A stretch of 64,000 nt of DNA from Gemmatimonadota bacterium (GTDB lineage: Bacteria > Gemmatimonadota > Gemmatimonadetes > Gemmatimonadales > GWC2-71-9). The stretch's first letter is position 1. Every line of letters starts with the position of its first letter. A model generated the notes under the pieces. That model worked only from the letters and a program-made list of their open reading frames with translations, had not been told where the DNA came from and made no database searches. The translations under genes and the position numbers were made by a program. Shown one piece after another: positions 8,375 to 17,786 of the stretch. Location of the stretch: NCBI GenBank assembly GCA_009692115.1, contig SHZU01000005.1, forward strand, positions 1 to 64,000, written 5' to 3'.

Positions 8375-10425
8375 ACCCGACTACGCTGGTGGCCACCGCC
8401 GGCCTGGCGCTCGCGCTGTCCGGAAGCGAGGGCCGGGCCCAAGCCCGTCCGGAGATCATTCGGACCGAGCACGGGGTTCCCCATATCTACGCCGCCGATT
8501 TTCGGCAGGCCGGCTATGGTCTCGCTTGGGTCGAACTGGAAGACTACGGAGTCCGGGTCGTCAACGCCGTGATCAGCGGTCGGGGTGAGATGGGCCTCGT
8601 CTACGGCCCCGACAGCCTCGCACAGGATTTCGCCCGCCGGCCAATTCACGCGCTCGCCAAGCTGGTGTGGCCGCGATTGGAACTTCCCACCCGCCAGATG
8701 TACCAGGGGTTTGCGGAGGCCATCAACGATTACGTGACCCGGCACCCCACTGAGTTCGCCCCGCAAATCGAGCCGGTGTTTCAAGGCTGGGACGTTCTGG
8801 CCCGCGAAATAGCCGCTCCCGACATCAGCGGAGCCCGGCGGCTGCTCAACCGGAAGACCAATCCACCCGCCACTCGCAATGACGACGAAGGGTCCAACGC
8901 CTGGGCCTTCGCGCCTTCACGCACTGCCTCGGGCCGAGCCATCCTGCTCCGGAACCCACACCTGTCCTGGGACGCCGGCTACTACGAAGCCCACCTCGTC
9001 ATTCCCGGCCAGCTCGACTTCTACGGCGATTTCCGAATCGGGGGAGCCTTCGCGGTGGTGGGCGGGTTCAACCGCGATTTGGGATGGGCCACCACCAACA
9101 ACGCGGTGGACAATGACGAACTCTACGCCGTGCCGTTGGCCCGGGGGCGGCAAGACCGGATCATTGTCGACGGGCGACCGGTACCGCTGACCAAGACCCT
9201 GGTTGCGGCCGGGAGCGAGACCCGGGAGGTCTGGTCTTCGCCGTTCGGACCGGTCATCGGCCGGAAAGACGGCACGGCTTACATCCTGAAAACCGCCAGC
9301 GCGGGCGAGTGGCGGGGCGGCGAGCAGTTTTTGAAGATGATGCGGGCCACCTCGTTGGCCGAATGGCAAGCGGCCATGAAGATCCGGGCCCGGACCACGT
9401 CCAACCTGACCTACGCCGACCGGGCCGGGAACATTTTCTATGTCTGGAACGGGGCGCTGCCCGCGTTGCCTCACCCGCCCGGGGGCGACTCGCTCATCGT
9501 ACCGGCTCGGACCCGCCGCGGAATGTTCTCGCGCCTGGTGCCCTGGGATTCGATGCCGATGGTCACCAACCCGGCCACGGGCTACCTCCACAACGAAAAC
9601 GACTCGCCGCACTTCGCCAATCTCGAAGCACCGCTCGATCCGGCCCGGTTTCCGCCCAACGTCGAGCGGCCGAGTCTCCGGTTGCGAAGCCAGCACGCGC
9701 TCGACATGATTCGATATCCCGAGGACAAATTCTCGCTCGAGGATGTGATTCGAACCAAGCACAGCTATCGGATGCTGCTGGCCGAACGGATGCTTCCCGA
9801 GTTGCTCCGCGCGGCGGAGTCGGCCGTGCCGGCTCCTCCGGCCGATGCGGTGGCGGTCCTGGCGGCCTGGGACCGGTCGGTGGCGCCGCAGTCGCGCGGG
9901 GGCGTCCTGTTCGAGAGCTGGTGGCGCCACTACACCGCCCGAGTCAAGCAGCCGTTTGCCGTGGAGTGGTCGATTACCGAGCCGATCAGCACCCCGCGGG
10001 GATTGGCCAATCCGAGTGAGGCGGTGGCCGCGCTCACAGTGGCCGCGGATTCGGTGCTGAGGCGGTATGGCCGGATCGACGTAGCCTGGGGTGAGGCCCA
10101 TCGCATCCGGCTCGGCGGGCGGGACATTCCGGTCGGTGGCTGCTCGGGCGACTTGGGCTGTTTTCGAGTCCTCTCGTTCCGAGACGAGCCCGACGGGAAA
10201 CGATCCGCCCAAGGCGGCGACGGTTGGATCTTGGTGGTCGAGTTCGGCGACGTGCCGCGCGCGTTTTCGGTCCTGGCCTACGGCCAGTCCAATCGGGTCG
10301 ACTCTCCATTGTATGCCGATCAGGCCGAGCGGTTTGCGCTCGGTGACTTGAAACCGGTAGCGTTTACCCGCGCCGACGTGGAACGAACTGCCGTGAAGCG
10401 CTACCGCGCAGGAGAAACCAAATGA
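8371..10425 (+). CDS. Penicillin/AHL-acylase family Ntn hydrolase
   Basis: A protein of about 684 aa, starting at the ATG that overlaps the preceding stop. Residues 1-25 form a signal peptide (GLALALSGSEGRAQA). The early IIRTEHGVPHIYAADF is the conserved alpha-subunit opening. The autoprocessing junction is visible as EGSNAWA, making Ser175 the probable N-terminal nucleophile of the beta chain. GGFNRDLGWATTNNAVDNDELY and NLTYADRAGNIFYVWNG are further family blocks. Members deacylate beta-lactams, N-acyl-homoserine lactones or other N-acyl amides in the periplasm. Sequence alone does not show which. Its neighbours, two exported amidohydrolases, suggest stepwise breakdown of an N-acylated peptide-like compound. 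Confidence 0.9.
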   Translation: MNPTTLVATAGLALALSGSEGRAQARPEIIRTEHGVPHIYAADFRQAGYGLAWVELEDYGVRVVNAVISGRGEMGLVYGPDSLAQDFARRPIHALAKLVWPRLELPTRQMYQGFAEAINDYVTRHPTEFAPQIEPVFQGWDVLAREIAAPDISGARRLLNRKTNPPATRNDDEGSNAWAFAPSRTASGRAILLRNPHLSWDAGYYEAHLVIPGQLDFYGDFRIGGAFAVVGGFNRDLGWATTNNAVDNDELYAVPLARGRQDRIIVDGRPVPLTKTLVAAGSETREVWSSPFGPVIGRKDGTAYILKTASAGEWRGGEQFLKMMRATSLAEWQAAMKIRARTTSNLTYADRAGNIFYVWNGALPALPHPPGGDSLIVPARTRRGMFSRLVPWDSMPMVTNPATGYLHNENDSPHFANLEAPLDPARFPPNVERPSLRLRSQHALDMIRYPEDKFSLEDVIRTKHSYRMLLAERMLPELLRAAESAVPAPPADAVAVLAAWDRSVAPQSRGGVLFESWWRHYTARVKQPFAVEWSITEPISTPRGLANPSEAVAALTVAADSVLRRYGRIDVAWGEAHRIRLGGRDIPVGGCSGDLGCFRVLSFRDEPDGKRSAQGGDGWILVVEFGDVPRAFSVLAYGQSNRVDSPLYADQAERFALGDLKPVAFTRADVERTAVKRYRAGETK

Positions 10426-12071
10426 CCTACCATCGTCGCGATTTCGTTGCCTCCTTGGCCGCCGTTCCGTTCGGCGTACTCAAGTGGCAACAGCCGGCCA
10501 CGATTCTCGTCAACGGCAACATCGTCACCATGGACCCGGCGCGGCCGCGAGCCACGGCGCTCGCGATTTTGGGTGACCGGATCCTGGCGGTGGGCAGCAA
10601 CGAGGAGATCCGGCGGCTGGCGGGGCCGCTCACCAAACGGATCGACCTCGCCCGGAAGACCGTGGTGCCGGGGTTCATCGACGCCCATTCTCACCCGGCG
10701 GACTCGGGTCTCCAACATTTGGTCCGGATTGACTGCGACTTGCGTTCGATTGCCGCGATCCAAGCCGCAGTCCGGGAACGTGCCGCCAAAACTCCGGCCG
10801 GCGAGTGGGTGCTTGGCTTCAAGTACGACGACACCAAGACCGTCGAGGGCCGCCCGTTATCGCGGGCGGACCTCGACCTCGCGGCCCCCAATCATCCGGT
10901 GTTCATCCAGCATCGCGGTGGCCACACGGCCTACTGCAACTCGATCGCGTTCGACCGAGCGGGGGTCACCGCGTCGACCCAGGACCCGGCCGGTGGCATG
11001 ATCGATCGAGACGCCTCGGCCGCGCCGAGCGGGCGGTTGGCGGAAACCGCGGTCAATCTGGTCAGCCGGATCGTGCCGGTCAAGGAGACCCCGGCCGACC
11101 GGCAGACGGGCGTCAAGATCATCTCAAAGATGTTGGCGAAGGCCGGCATTACCTCGGTTCACGACGCGAGTGCGTCGATCGCCGATTGGCGAGCCTACCA
11201 AGACGCCCGGGCCGCCGGCGATCTCGGCACCCGGGTCTACGGGCTCATCTATTCGAGTGAAATCGACAAGATCATTGCCGCCGGCCTCCGGCAGGGCGCG
11301 GGCGACGAATGGGTCCGGCTCGGCGGCATGAAAGCGGTGTGCGACGGCTCGATCTCGGAGCGGACCGCCCGGATGTCCGAGCCCTACACCGGGCGGCCGA
11401 GCGACTTCGGCATCCTGGTCAGCCAGCCCGAGGAACTTTGGCCGCTGCTCGAAAAGGCCCACCGCGCCAATCTTCAAATCGGGGTTCATAGCAACGGCGA
11501 TGTCGCCATCGACATGGTGCTCGGCCTCTATGAACGACTCCAACGAGAGTATCCGAGGAAAGACCCCCGGTTCCGGCTCGAGCACTGTACCCTGATCAAC
11601 GAGGATTTGGTCCGCCGGATCAAGGCCATCGGCGCGATCCCAACCCCGTTCTCGACCTACGTCTATTGGCATGGCGAGAAGATGAAGGAGTACGGGGCGG
11701 CCCGGCTCGACCGAATGTTTGCGCTCCGGAGTTTTCTCGACGCCGGGATTCGCCCTACTTTTGCCTCGGACTACCCGCCCGGGCCGTTCGAACCGATGAT
11801 GGGGCTGCAGTCGATGGTGACTCGCACCGACATGAAAGGCACGGTCTGGGGCGCCCGTCAGAAGATTACCGTCGACGAGGCCATCCGAGTGGCGACGGTG
11901 CACGGCGCCTACGCCTCGTACGAAGAACACCTCAAGGGCTCACTCGAAAGCGGCAAGCTGGCCGACCTGGTCGTGTTGGGCCGCGATCCGTATCGGGAAC
12001 CACCGAGTTCGCTGGTGACGATTCCAATCGAGCGAACGATGGTCGGGGGGCGCTGGGTGTACGAGTCCTGA
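10422..12071 (+). CDS. YtcJ-like amidohydrolase with Tat-type signal
   Basis: A 549-aa amidohydrolase of the YtcJ/NfdA type. The N-terminus YHRRDFVASLAAVPFG carries a twin-arginine-like motif followed by a hydrophobic stretch, suggesting export of a folded, metal-loaded enzyme. Metal-site motifs are DAHSH (Asp87-His91), HRGGHTAYCNS, IGVHSNGD, RLEHCTL and the late FASDYPPGP. It ends with SGKLADLVVLGRDPY. It starts at an ATGA overlap with the acylase, completing a translationally coupled three-gene operon. Family members act on amides such as N-substituted formamides; the natural substrate is not known here. Confidence 0.87.
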   Translation: MTYHRRDFVASLAAVPFGVLKWQQPATILVNGNIVTMDPARPRATALAILGDRILAVGSNEEIRRLAGPLTKRIDLARKTVVPGFIDAHSHPADSGLQHLVRIDCDLRSIAAIQAAVRERAAKTPAGEWVLGFKYDDTKTVEGRPLSRADLDLAAPNHPVFIQHRGGHTAYCNSIAFDRAGVTASTQDPAGGMIDRDASAAPSGRLAETAVNLVSRIVPVKETPADRQTGVKIISKMLAKAGITSVHDASASIADWRAYQDARAAGDLGTRVYGLIYSSEIDKIIAAGLRQGAGDEWVRLGGMKAVCDGSISERTARMSEPYTGRPSDFGILVSQPEELWPLLEKAHRANLQIGVHSNGDVAIDMVLGLYERLQREYPRKDPRFRLEHCTLINEDLVRRIKAIGAIPTPFSTYVYWHGEKMKEYGAARLDRMFALRSFLDAGIRPTFASDYPPGPFEPMMGLQSMVTRTDMKGTVWGARQKITVDEAIRVATVHGAYASYEEHLKGSLESGKLADLVVLGRDPYREPPSSLVTIPIERTMVGGRWVYES

Positions 12072-12154
12072 AAGTTCACGTCGTGACCCCGGTTCGCCAC
12101 ATCTCGCACGCTCGAAACCACCCTCGCCGGCGAGGCTCTGCCCGGGCGATGGCG

Positions 12155-13510
12155 CTATTCCTCGCGCCTGGGCCTGTTGTTTCGAGCCATCTTCGTCGAT
12201 GCCCTCGAGGCCGACGCCGCGCGGCTGGAGCGGCGGACCTGAGGGTCCAACGCTTCGGTGTCTACGACAACCCGGCCGCCCTTCATGACCCAGCGAACCC
12301 GCCGAGTAATGGCCGTGATGTCGGCAAGCGGATTCCCCTCGACCGCGACGATATCGGCATAGTAACCAGGCGCGAGTCGGCCTAACGTGCTGTCCTGACC
12401 CACCAGCACCGCCCCCGTGGTGGTGGCGGTGGCCAGGGCTTCGGCGGGGCTAAGCCCGGCTTTCACAAACCACTCCAGCTCCAGGGTGTTTTCGCCAAAT
12501 CCGGTGAATACCGCATCCGAGCCCATGGCCAGTCGGACGCCCGCCTGGTGGGCCCGCCGCGCGGTCTCGAGGTTCCGCACCACGAACGCCCGCAAGTCGG
12601 CGGCGTTCTGCTCGGAGTATCCATACTCGGCCCGGTGGTCGGCATAATATCGGTTGTGGTCGATTGTGGGGACGTAAATGGTTCCGCGCCGGGCCATCTC
12701 GGCCAGGGACTCGTTGTCGAGATCGACCGCATGTTCGATCGACTTCGCCCCCGCCCTGACCGCGTCCTTCGCGGCCTCGGGACCGTAGGAGTGCACGGTC
12801 ACCCGTTTGCCTCGACCGTGGGCCGAGTCGACCGCCGCCTTGAACTCGTCGTAGGTGAAGGTTGGCGTGCCGGACAGATCGTCGGCACTGCCGGTCGACC
12901 CGAAGATCTTGATCAGGTCGGCGCCCTGGTCAATCTGACCGATGACCCCAGCCGCGACGGCCGCCGCGCCGTGGCCGACCGCGCCGCAAAAGGTCCCGTC
13001 CGGTTTCTTCACCAGTCCACAACCCGCCACGAACATCCGCGGGCCGACCACCCGGCCGTCGTTGATCAGGTCGCGGAGGTAGATGCTGGTCTTGTCGGGG
13101 GCGTAGAGATCGCGAACCGTGGTCACCCCGGTTTCGAGGGTCCGCCGGAGGTTCTCCTGGGCCAGGACCAACAAGGTGGGCGCCGGGCGTTTATCGAGCT
13201 GGTCCCAGGGCTTGGTCCCGGGTTTTCGGTCCCACCAATAGGTGATATGGACATGGGCATCGATTAGACCGGGAACCGCCGTCCACCGATGGAGATCGGT
13301 CACCGGAATACCCCGGAGCCCGGCCGAACCAGCGGGCACCACCCGCTCGATCCGGTCGCCGGCGACGACGACCACGCCATTCTCGATGACCGGGCCGGAA
13401 CCGGTCACAACTTTCCCGAACCGATAAGCCCGGGTTTGACTCTGAACCGGGGTAGCGGAGAACCCCAGGAGAACGCCGAGCCCGAGGACCCACTGACGAA
13501 GGATATGCAT
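12155..13510 (-). CDS. Secreted amidohydrolase
   Basis: A protein of about 451 aa starting at MHILRQWVLGLGVLLGFSA, a clear signal peptide ending near VQSQT. An upstream in-frame ATG at 13543 would precede the signal and is less likely. Motifs are GLIDAHVH, GADLIKIFGSTGSA (metal-site lysine), VTVHSYGPEA, SIEHAVDLD and AMGSDAVFTGFGENTLELEW. PGYYADIVAVEGNPL closes the domain. A basic serine/arginine-rich tail of about 25 residues follows the last strand. It is convergent with the hydrolase operon at 5063-12071, and its exported location suggests related catabolism. Confidence 0.85.
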   Translation of the reverse strand: MHILRQWVLGLGVLLGFSATPVQSQTRAYRFGKVVTGSGPVIENGVVVVAGDRIERVVPAGSAGLRGIPVTDLHRWTAVPGLIDAHVHITYWWDRKPGTKPWDQLDKRPAPTLLVLAQENLRRTLETGVTTVRDLYAPDKTSIYLRDLINDGRVVGPRMFVAGCGLVKKPDGTFCGAVGHGAAAVAAGVIGQIDQGADLIKIFGSTGSADDLSGTPTFTYDEFKAAVDSAHGRGKRVTVHSYGPEAAKDAVRAGAKSIEHAVDLDNESLAEMARRGTIYVPTIDHNRYYADHRAEYGYSEQNAADLRAFVVRNLETARRAHQAGVRLAMGSDAVFTGFGENTLELEWFVKAGLSPAEALATATTTGAVLVGQDSTLGRLAPGYYADIVAVEGNPLADITAITRRVRWVMKGGRVVVDTEALDPQVRRSSRAASASRASTKMARNNRPRREE

Positions 13511-13570
13511 CGGGAAAAGGTATCGCCCTCGGTTCCGGAGCAATAGATTGGAGCAACCGGAGGCGTCGCG

Positions 13571-13855
13571 GTGTCACGAGCATTTACCAAAGAAGACAGC
13601 GATGGCCCGCCCCCGAGATATCCACTGCCACCCTCGGACGATCCCGGCTTTCCGCTCGCCGCCGCCCGGGCCCTCTTGGCCGGCGCCAACCAAGGCGACA
13701 CCGCCAGCGCCGAGGAGGCCACCGGTCACCTGTGGGGCGACAGCCGGTTGGTGGCACCGATGCGGTTGATTCTCGGCGAGGCCGTCGAACGGGGCGACGA
13801 TCGGCTGGAAGTGCTGACCGAGCGATTTCTCAAAGCGGCCGGCGGATCTCAATAG
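13571..13855 (+). CDS. Small conserved-looking hypothetical protein
   Basis: A 94-aa protein with a GTG start. It is rich in Pro/Asp at the N-terminus (YPLPPSDDPGFP), followed by an Ala-rich helical segment AAARALLAGANQGDTASAEEATGHLWGD and a second helix. No transmembrane segment or catalytic motif is visible. It lies 12 bases before the GMC oxidoreductase in the same direction, and a TAGATTG -10-like element sits 20 bases before its start, so it is probably the first gene of that transcript. The function is not recognised. Confidence 0.55.
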   Translation: MSRAFTKEDSDGPPPRYPLPPSDDPGFPLAAARALLAGANQGDTASAEEATGHLWGDSRLVAPMRLILGEAVERGDDRLEVLTERFLKAAGGSQ

Positions 13856-13867
13856 GAGGCAACGTCA

Positions 13868-15640
13868 TTGAAACAGCAGCAGTATGACGCCATTGTGGTC
13901 GGCTCCGGCGCGGGCGGCGGTATGGCCGCGTTTCAACTCGCCGTCAACGGCCTCAAGGTCCTTCTGCTCGAAGCGGGCCGGAACTACGATCCGGTCCGCG
14001 AGACACCGATGTTCCAATTGCCCAAGGACGCTCCGCTCCGGGGCGACGGCACCGCCGACAAACCGTTCGGTTTCTATGACGCGACGGTCGACGGTGGCTG
14101 GCGGGTACCCGGTGAGCCCTACACGGTGGCGCCCGGGTCCGATTTCATGTGGTGGCGAACTCGGATGCTCGGCGGGCGGACCAATCACTGGGGCCGGATT
14201 GCGCCCCGGATGGGGCCCTATGATTTCAAACCCCGCTCGCGCGACGGGTTAGGCATCGATTGGCCGCTGACCTATGACGAGCTGGAGCCCTACTACGACA
14301 AGACCGAAGCGTTGATCGGGGTCTACGCCCACGACCAGAGCCTGGAGAACACGCCGGTATCCAGGAACGGCAGCCAGATGGCGCCCCCGAAGCCCCGGGC
14401 CTTTGACCTCTTGACCAAGAAGACCTGCGGGCCGCTCGGGATTCCGGTCATTCCGGCGCCGATTGCGGTCCTGACCCAAAAGCAGGACGCCGATCGGTGG
14501 CCGGCCAAGCTCTTTCCGGGGAACCCGCTCGCGCAGCGGGTGGTCCGGGATGCGATGCGAGCCCGGCAGGCCTGTTTCTACGCCACCGGCTGCGGCCGCG
14601 GCTGCTCGATCAAGGCCAATTTTCAGTCAACGACGGTTCTGATTCCGCCGGCAATGGCCACCAACAACCTGACCATCATCGCCAACGCCATGGTCCGGGA
14701 GGTCACGGTCGACGGGCGGGGCCGGGCCACCGGGGTCAACTATATCGACAAGACCACCCGCACCGATCAGCACGCCCGGGCTCGAATCGTGGTGCTGGCC
14801 GCGAGCGCCTGCGAAACCGCCCGGATCATGCTCAACTCGAAATCCCCGCTGTTTCCGGACGGCATCGCCAATGGCACCGGGCTGGTCGGCAAAGGGTTGA
14901 TGGACACGGTCGGGGCCGGGATCGGAGGGCAGATCCCCGCGCTCGAGCATCTCCCGCCCCACAACAACGAAGGCACCAGCCGGCTCCACATGTACACGCC
15001 CTGGTGGCTCTACCAGGAGCAGGCGGCCGGCAAACTCGACTTTGCCCGCGGCTATCACGTCGAGTTCGGCGGCGGCCGCGACATGCCCGACGCCGGAATT
15101 TTCTGGGGTCTCGAGAACTACACCAACGGCGCCTACGGCAAGCGGTTCAAAGAGGAAGCTCGGCGGTACTACGGCTCCTTCGTGTATTTCGACGGCCGCG
15201 GGGAGATGATCCCGAACGACGACTCCTACTGCGAACTCGACCCGACGGTGGTGGACCAATGGGGCATTCCGGTGCTCCGGTTCCACTGGAAGTGGAGTGC
15301 TCACGAGACCAACCAGGCCGCCCATATGGTCAAGACCTTTGCTCAGATCATCGAGGGCATGGGGGGGAAAGTGGGCGGCAAGGTCGAGACCGACGGGTCG
15401 AAGGTGATCGCCAAGGGGGGCCAGATCATCCATGAGGTCGGCACCGTGCGGATGGGCGACGACGCCCGGACCTCGGTGCTGAACGCCCACTGCCAGTCGT
15501 GGGACGTCAAGAACTTGTTCGTGACCGATGGCGCACCGTTCGTGTCCAACGCCGACAAAAATCCGACGATCTCGATTCTGGCCCTGGCCTGGCGGACCAC
15601 CGATCACATCTTGGCGGAAATGAAACGGGGGGCCATCTGA
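13868..15640 (+). CDS. GMC-family FAD-dependent oxidoreductase
   Basis: A 590-aa protein with a TTG start preceded by a perfect AGGAGG site seven bases away. YDAIVVGSGAGGGMAAFQLA is the dinucleotide-binding fold for FAD, and LLLEAGRNYDP the adjacent strand. RMLGGRTNHWGR is the GMC signature region. The C-terminal HEVGTVRMG and NADKNPTISILALAWRT carry the usual catalytic His/Asn environment. There is no signal peptide of its own. The next gene is a Tat-exported gluconate-2-dehydrogenase subunit-3-like protein, so the pair probably forms a periplasmic sugar or alcohol dehydrogenase in which the large subunit is exported with its partner. The stop overlaps the next start (TGATG). Confidence 0.9.
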   Translation: MKQQQYDAIVVGSGAGGGMAAFQLAVNGLKVLLLEAGRNYDPVRETPMFQLPKDAPLRGDGTADKPFGFYDATVDGGWRVPGEPYTVAPGSDFMWWRTRMLGGRTNHWGRIAPRMGPYDFKPRSRDGLGIDWPLTYDELEPYYDKTEALIGVYAHDQSLENTPVSRNGSQMAPPKPRAFDLLTKKTCGPLGIPVIPAPIAVLTQKQDADRWPAKLFPGNPLAQRVVRDAMRARQACFYATGCGRGCSIKANFQSTTVLIPPAMATNNLTIIANAMVREVTVDGRGRATGVNYIDKTTRTDQHARARIVVLAASACETARIMLNSKSPLFPDGIANGTGLVGKGLMDTVGAGIGGQIPALEHLPPHNNEGTSRLHMYTPWWLYQEQAAGKLDFARGYHVEFGGGRDMPDAGIFWGLENYTNGAYGKRFKEEARRYYGSFVYFDGRGEMIPNDDSYCELDPTVVDQWGIPVLRFHWKWSAHETNQAAHMVKTFAQIIEGMGGKVGGKVETDGSKVIAKGGQIIHEVGTVRMGDDARTSVLNAHCQSWDVKNLFVTDGAPFVSNADKNPTISILALAWRTTDHILAEMKRGAI

Positions 15641-16281
15641 TGGATCGCCGCTTGCTCCTGAAGACGTTAGGCGGATCGGCGGCAGCGTTACCGATCCTGG
15701 CCCAGAGCGCGGGATGCCGGCCGGCCGAGACGCCGTCGGCACCGGTCGAAGGGCCGCCGTGGACCGGGCCGGCCGGCACGCCCTCGGATCCGGACCTGGT
15801 GCAACCCAAAACCCCGTGGGCCAAGGTGATGACGGCCGAGGAACTGACCGTCTTGACGGCCCTCTGCGACACCATCATCCCGGCCGACGAGAAAAGCCCG
15901 GCGGCGAGCCAGGTCGGAGTTCCGGACTTCATCAACGAGTGGGCCAGCGCGCCATATGACTACCAGCGCGGCGGACTGGCGCAGATCCGCGCGGGGCTCC
16001 TCTGGCTCGACGCCGAGGCGGCTCGTCGGTTCCGGAAGGCGTTTGCGGCGTTGACGGAGGTGGAGCGGAACCGGATTTGTGACGACATTTGCTACGAACC
16101 CAAGGCGAAGCCGAGGTTCAAAGTGGCGGCCCGGTTCTTCGATTTGGTCCGAGATCTGGCGGCCACGGGGTTCTACACGACGACCGAAGGGATGAAGGAC
16201 CTCCAGTACATCGGCAACGTCGCACTTCCGAGGTTCGATGGTCCCCCGCCCGAGGTGCTCAAGCACTTGGGGCTCGAATGA
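15640..16281 (+). CDS. Gluconate 2-dehydrogenase subunit 3-like protein (Tat)
   Basis: A 213-aa protein beginning MDRRLLLKTLGGSAAALP, a twin-arginine signal, followed by a low-complexity linker and a helical domain. LTALCDTIIPADEKSPAAS, VGVPDFINEWAS and the C-terminal FFDLVRDLAATGFYTTTEGMKDLQYIGN match the gluconate 2-dehydrogenase subunit 3 family. It starts at the ATG overlapping the GMC oxidoreductase stop, so the two are co-translated. The expected role is to escort and anchor the FAD subunit; no cytochrome c subunit is encoded nearby. Confidence 0.87.
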   Translation: MDRRLLLKTLGGSAAALPILAQSAGCRPAETPSAPVEGPPWTGPAGTPSDPDLVQPKTPWAKVMTAEELTVLTALCDTIIPADEKSPAASQVGVPDFINEWASAPYDYQRGGLAQIRAGLLWLDAEAARRFRKAFAALTEVERNRICDDICYEPKAKPRFKVAARFFDLVRDLAATGFYTTTEGMKDLQYIGNVALPRFDGPPPEVLKHLGLE

Positions 16282-16297
16282 GCCGCGCTTGGCCTTC

Positions 16298-17032
16298 CTA
16301 GGCTCGGCGTTGTTCGTGACGCATGTGCTCGAGCTCGGTCCGCAGGGGCTCCCGGTAGTCACGGGCCGGGCCGCAACGGATCGATAGACTTCAATGGCCT
16401 CGACCTGCTCAGGCGGCAGTAACCGAACGCTGACGCCGAGTCCGTCCTGTGCGGGGTGGAGATAGATCGGGGCGCCGTCGAGGAACACCATCATGCTGAG
16501 GTCGCCCCGCTCGGCGCAGTACGCAATGTCTCCAACGACTCGGAGCCCGGCTCGCCGAAGGACGTTGGCCGAATCGAACTTGCCCCAGGTTTTAATATCC
16601 TCTCGGGTAACCAGCCCCGAGGCCGGGGCCCCATTCAGCATCATCCGCCGCGCCGAAACCGCTGCGATCCCCGTGAGCTTCCGGCCAAACGCCTTCACGA
16701 TGACTTTGGGCAAGACCTGGACCTGCGACCTGAGCACGATTGCGAGTTCCAGGGTGTCGGCAACGCCGAGCGTGAGCGGCACCCGCTGAACTTGGTAACC
16801 GATCGCCCGGACGATCAGCAGGTCAGCGCCGGCCTCGAGCGAGTCGAGCACGAACCACCCCCGGTCATTGGCCCGGTCTTGGCTCTTGCCGTGGAGCACG
16901 ACGGCTTCCGCATCCGCAATCGGGGCGCCACTCGGATCACGAACAACCCCGACGATGAGCGACCGCTGGCCCTGGCCCGGCCGCGAGGAACCCGGCAAGC
17001 ACGGCCAGAACCATCAATCGCGTCTTCTTCAC
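16298..17032 (-). pseudogene. Carboxypeptidase-regulatory/plug-domain protein, frameshifted
   Basis: A GTG start at 17032 overlaps the upstream cutC stop (GTGA) and encodes a signal peptide KKTRLMVLAVLAGFLAAGPG, but this frame stops soon after. The mature domain continues in another frame from about 16990: SLIVGVVRDPSGAPIADAEA is a carboxypeptidase-regulatory-like fold, and AYCAERGDLSMMVFLDGAP through LPPEQVEAIEVYRS is a TonB-plug-like segment. Past VYRS the body frame has no sensible end, while the signal-peptide frame offers RDYREPLRTELEHMR and a TAG at 16298. The 735-base span is a multiple of three, so two compensating indels are possible. The first lies in GGCCGGGCCAGGGCC, a slippage-prone run. 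Assembly error is the main alternative to decay. Confidence 0.6.
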
Positions 17033-17751
17033 CGGCCCAGCGCTTCGATGACTCCACTCAGCCGACCAGGATTCGGCACCGGCGTCATCCCAAACACCCC
17101 GTCCGCCACCCGCTCCAGCCGAATCCCGGACAGGTGGACCTCCCGCACCGAGGTGGCCTCCACCAACCCGACGACCTCCGCCGCCATTACCCCGCCGCCC
17201 GCGATCACCGTTAGGTCGGTCCCCGCCCGCCTGACCAGCCGACCGATCACGCCCCGCCCCTCATAGGCCGAAGCCCCTCCCCCAGCCGTCAGCAGCCGAG
17301 CCACGCCATCCGCCATCAAAACCTCGAGCGCCTCAATCGGTTCCGCCACCGAATCGAACGCCCGATGAAACACCACCGGCACCGGCCCGGCCGCCGCCAC
17401 CAACCGCTTCAATCCCTCCCGGTCAATCCCGCCGCCGGCGTTCAATGGCCCAACCACCACGCCGTTGGCCCCGGCCCGGATCGCATGCCCAATGTCTGCC
17501 GTCATGACCAGCATCTCATCCAGGCCATAAACAAATTCCCCGCCCCGGGGCCGGATCATCACCGCCATTGGGATCGTCACCCGCTCCCGGACCGCCTCGA
17601 TCAACCCCAAGCTCGGCGTCGTCCCGCCCAGCTCGAGATCCTGGCAGAGTTCAAGCCGGTCGGCCCCCAATCCGGCCGCCATGACAGCCGCAGCCACCGA
17701 ATCGACGGCTACCTCGACCAACGGGCGAGTTCGCGTTAGCATTGTCTCCAA
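17029..17751 (-). CDS. cutC: CutC-family protein
   Basis: A 240-aa TIM-barrel protein of the CutC family. Characteristic stretches are LVEVAVDS, GADRLELCQDLELGGTTPSLGL, IPMAVMIRPRGGEFVY, GANGVVVGPLN, VVFHRAFDS and LLTAGGGASAYEGRG. CutC was named for copper homeostasis, but its biochemical role is unsettled. The length and motifs are complete. METM at 17751 and MLTRT at 17742 are both possible starts. It is divergent from the small membrane protein at 17787 and overlaps the frameshifted secreted protein downstream. Confidence 0.9.
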   Translation of the reverse strand: METMLTRTRPLVEVAVDSVAAAVMAAGLGADRLELCQDLELGGTTPSLGLIEAVRERVTIPMAVMIRPRGGEFVYGLDEMLVMTADIGHAIRAGANGVVVGPLNAGGGIDREGLKRLVAAAGPVPVVFHRAFDSVAEPIEALEVLMADGVARLLTAGGGASAYEGRGVIGRLVRRAGTDLTVIAGGGVMAAEVVGLVEATSVREVHLSGIRLERVADGVFGMTPVPNPGRLSGVIEALGR

Positions 17752-17786
17752 GATGCAACCATTCCCCTGGCGGTGAAAGCGGCCCC

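Noticed and set aside
14627-15742. 371-codon open frame antisense to the GMC oxidoreductase
   Set aside because: A shadow of the GMC gene; no domain or plausible start context.
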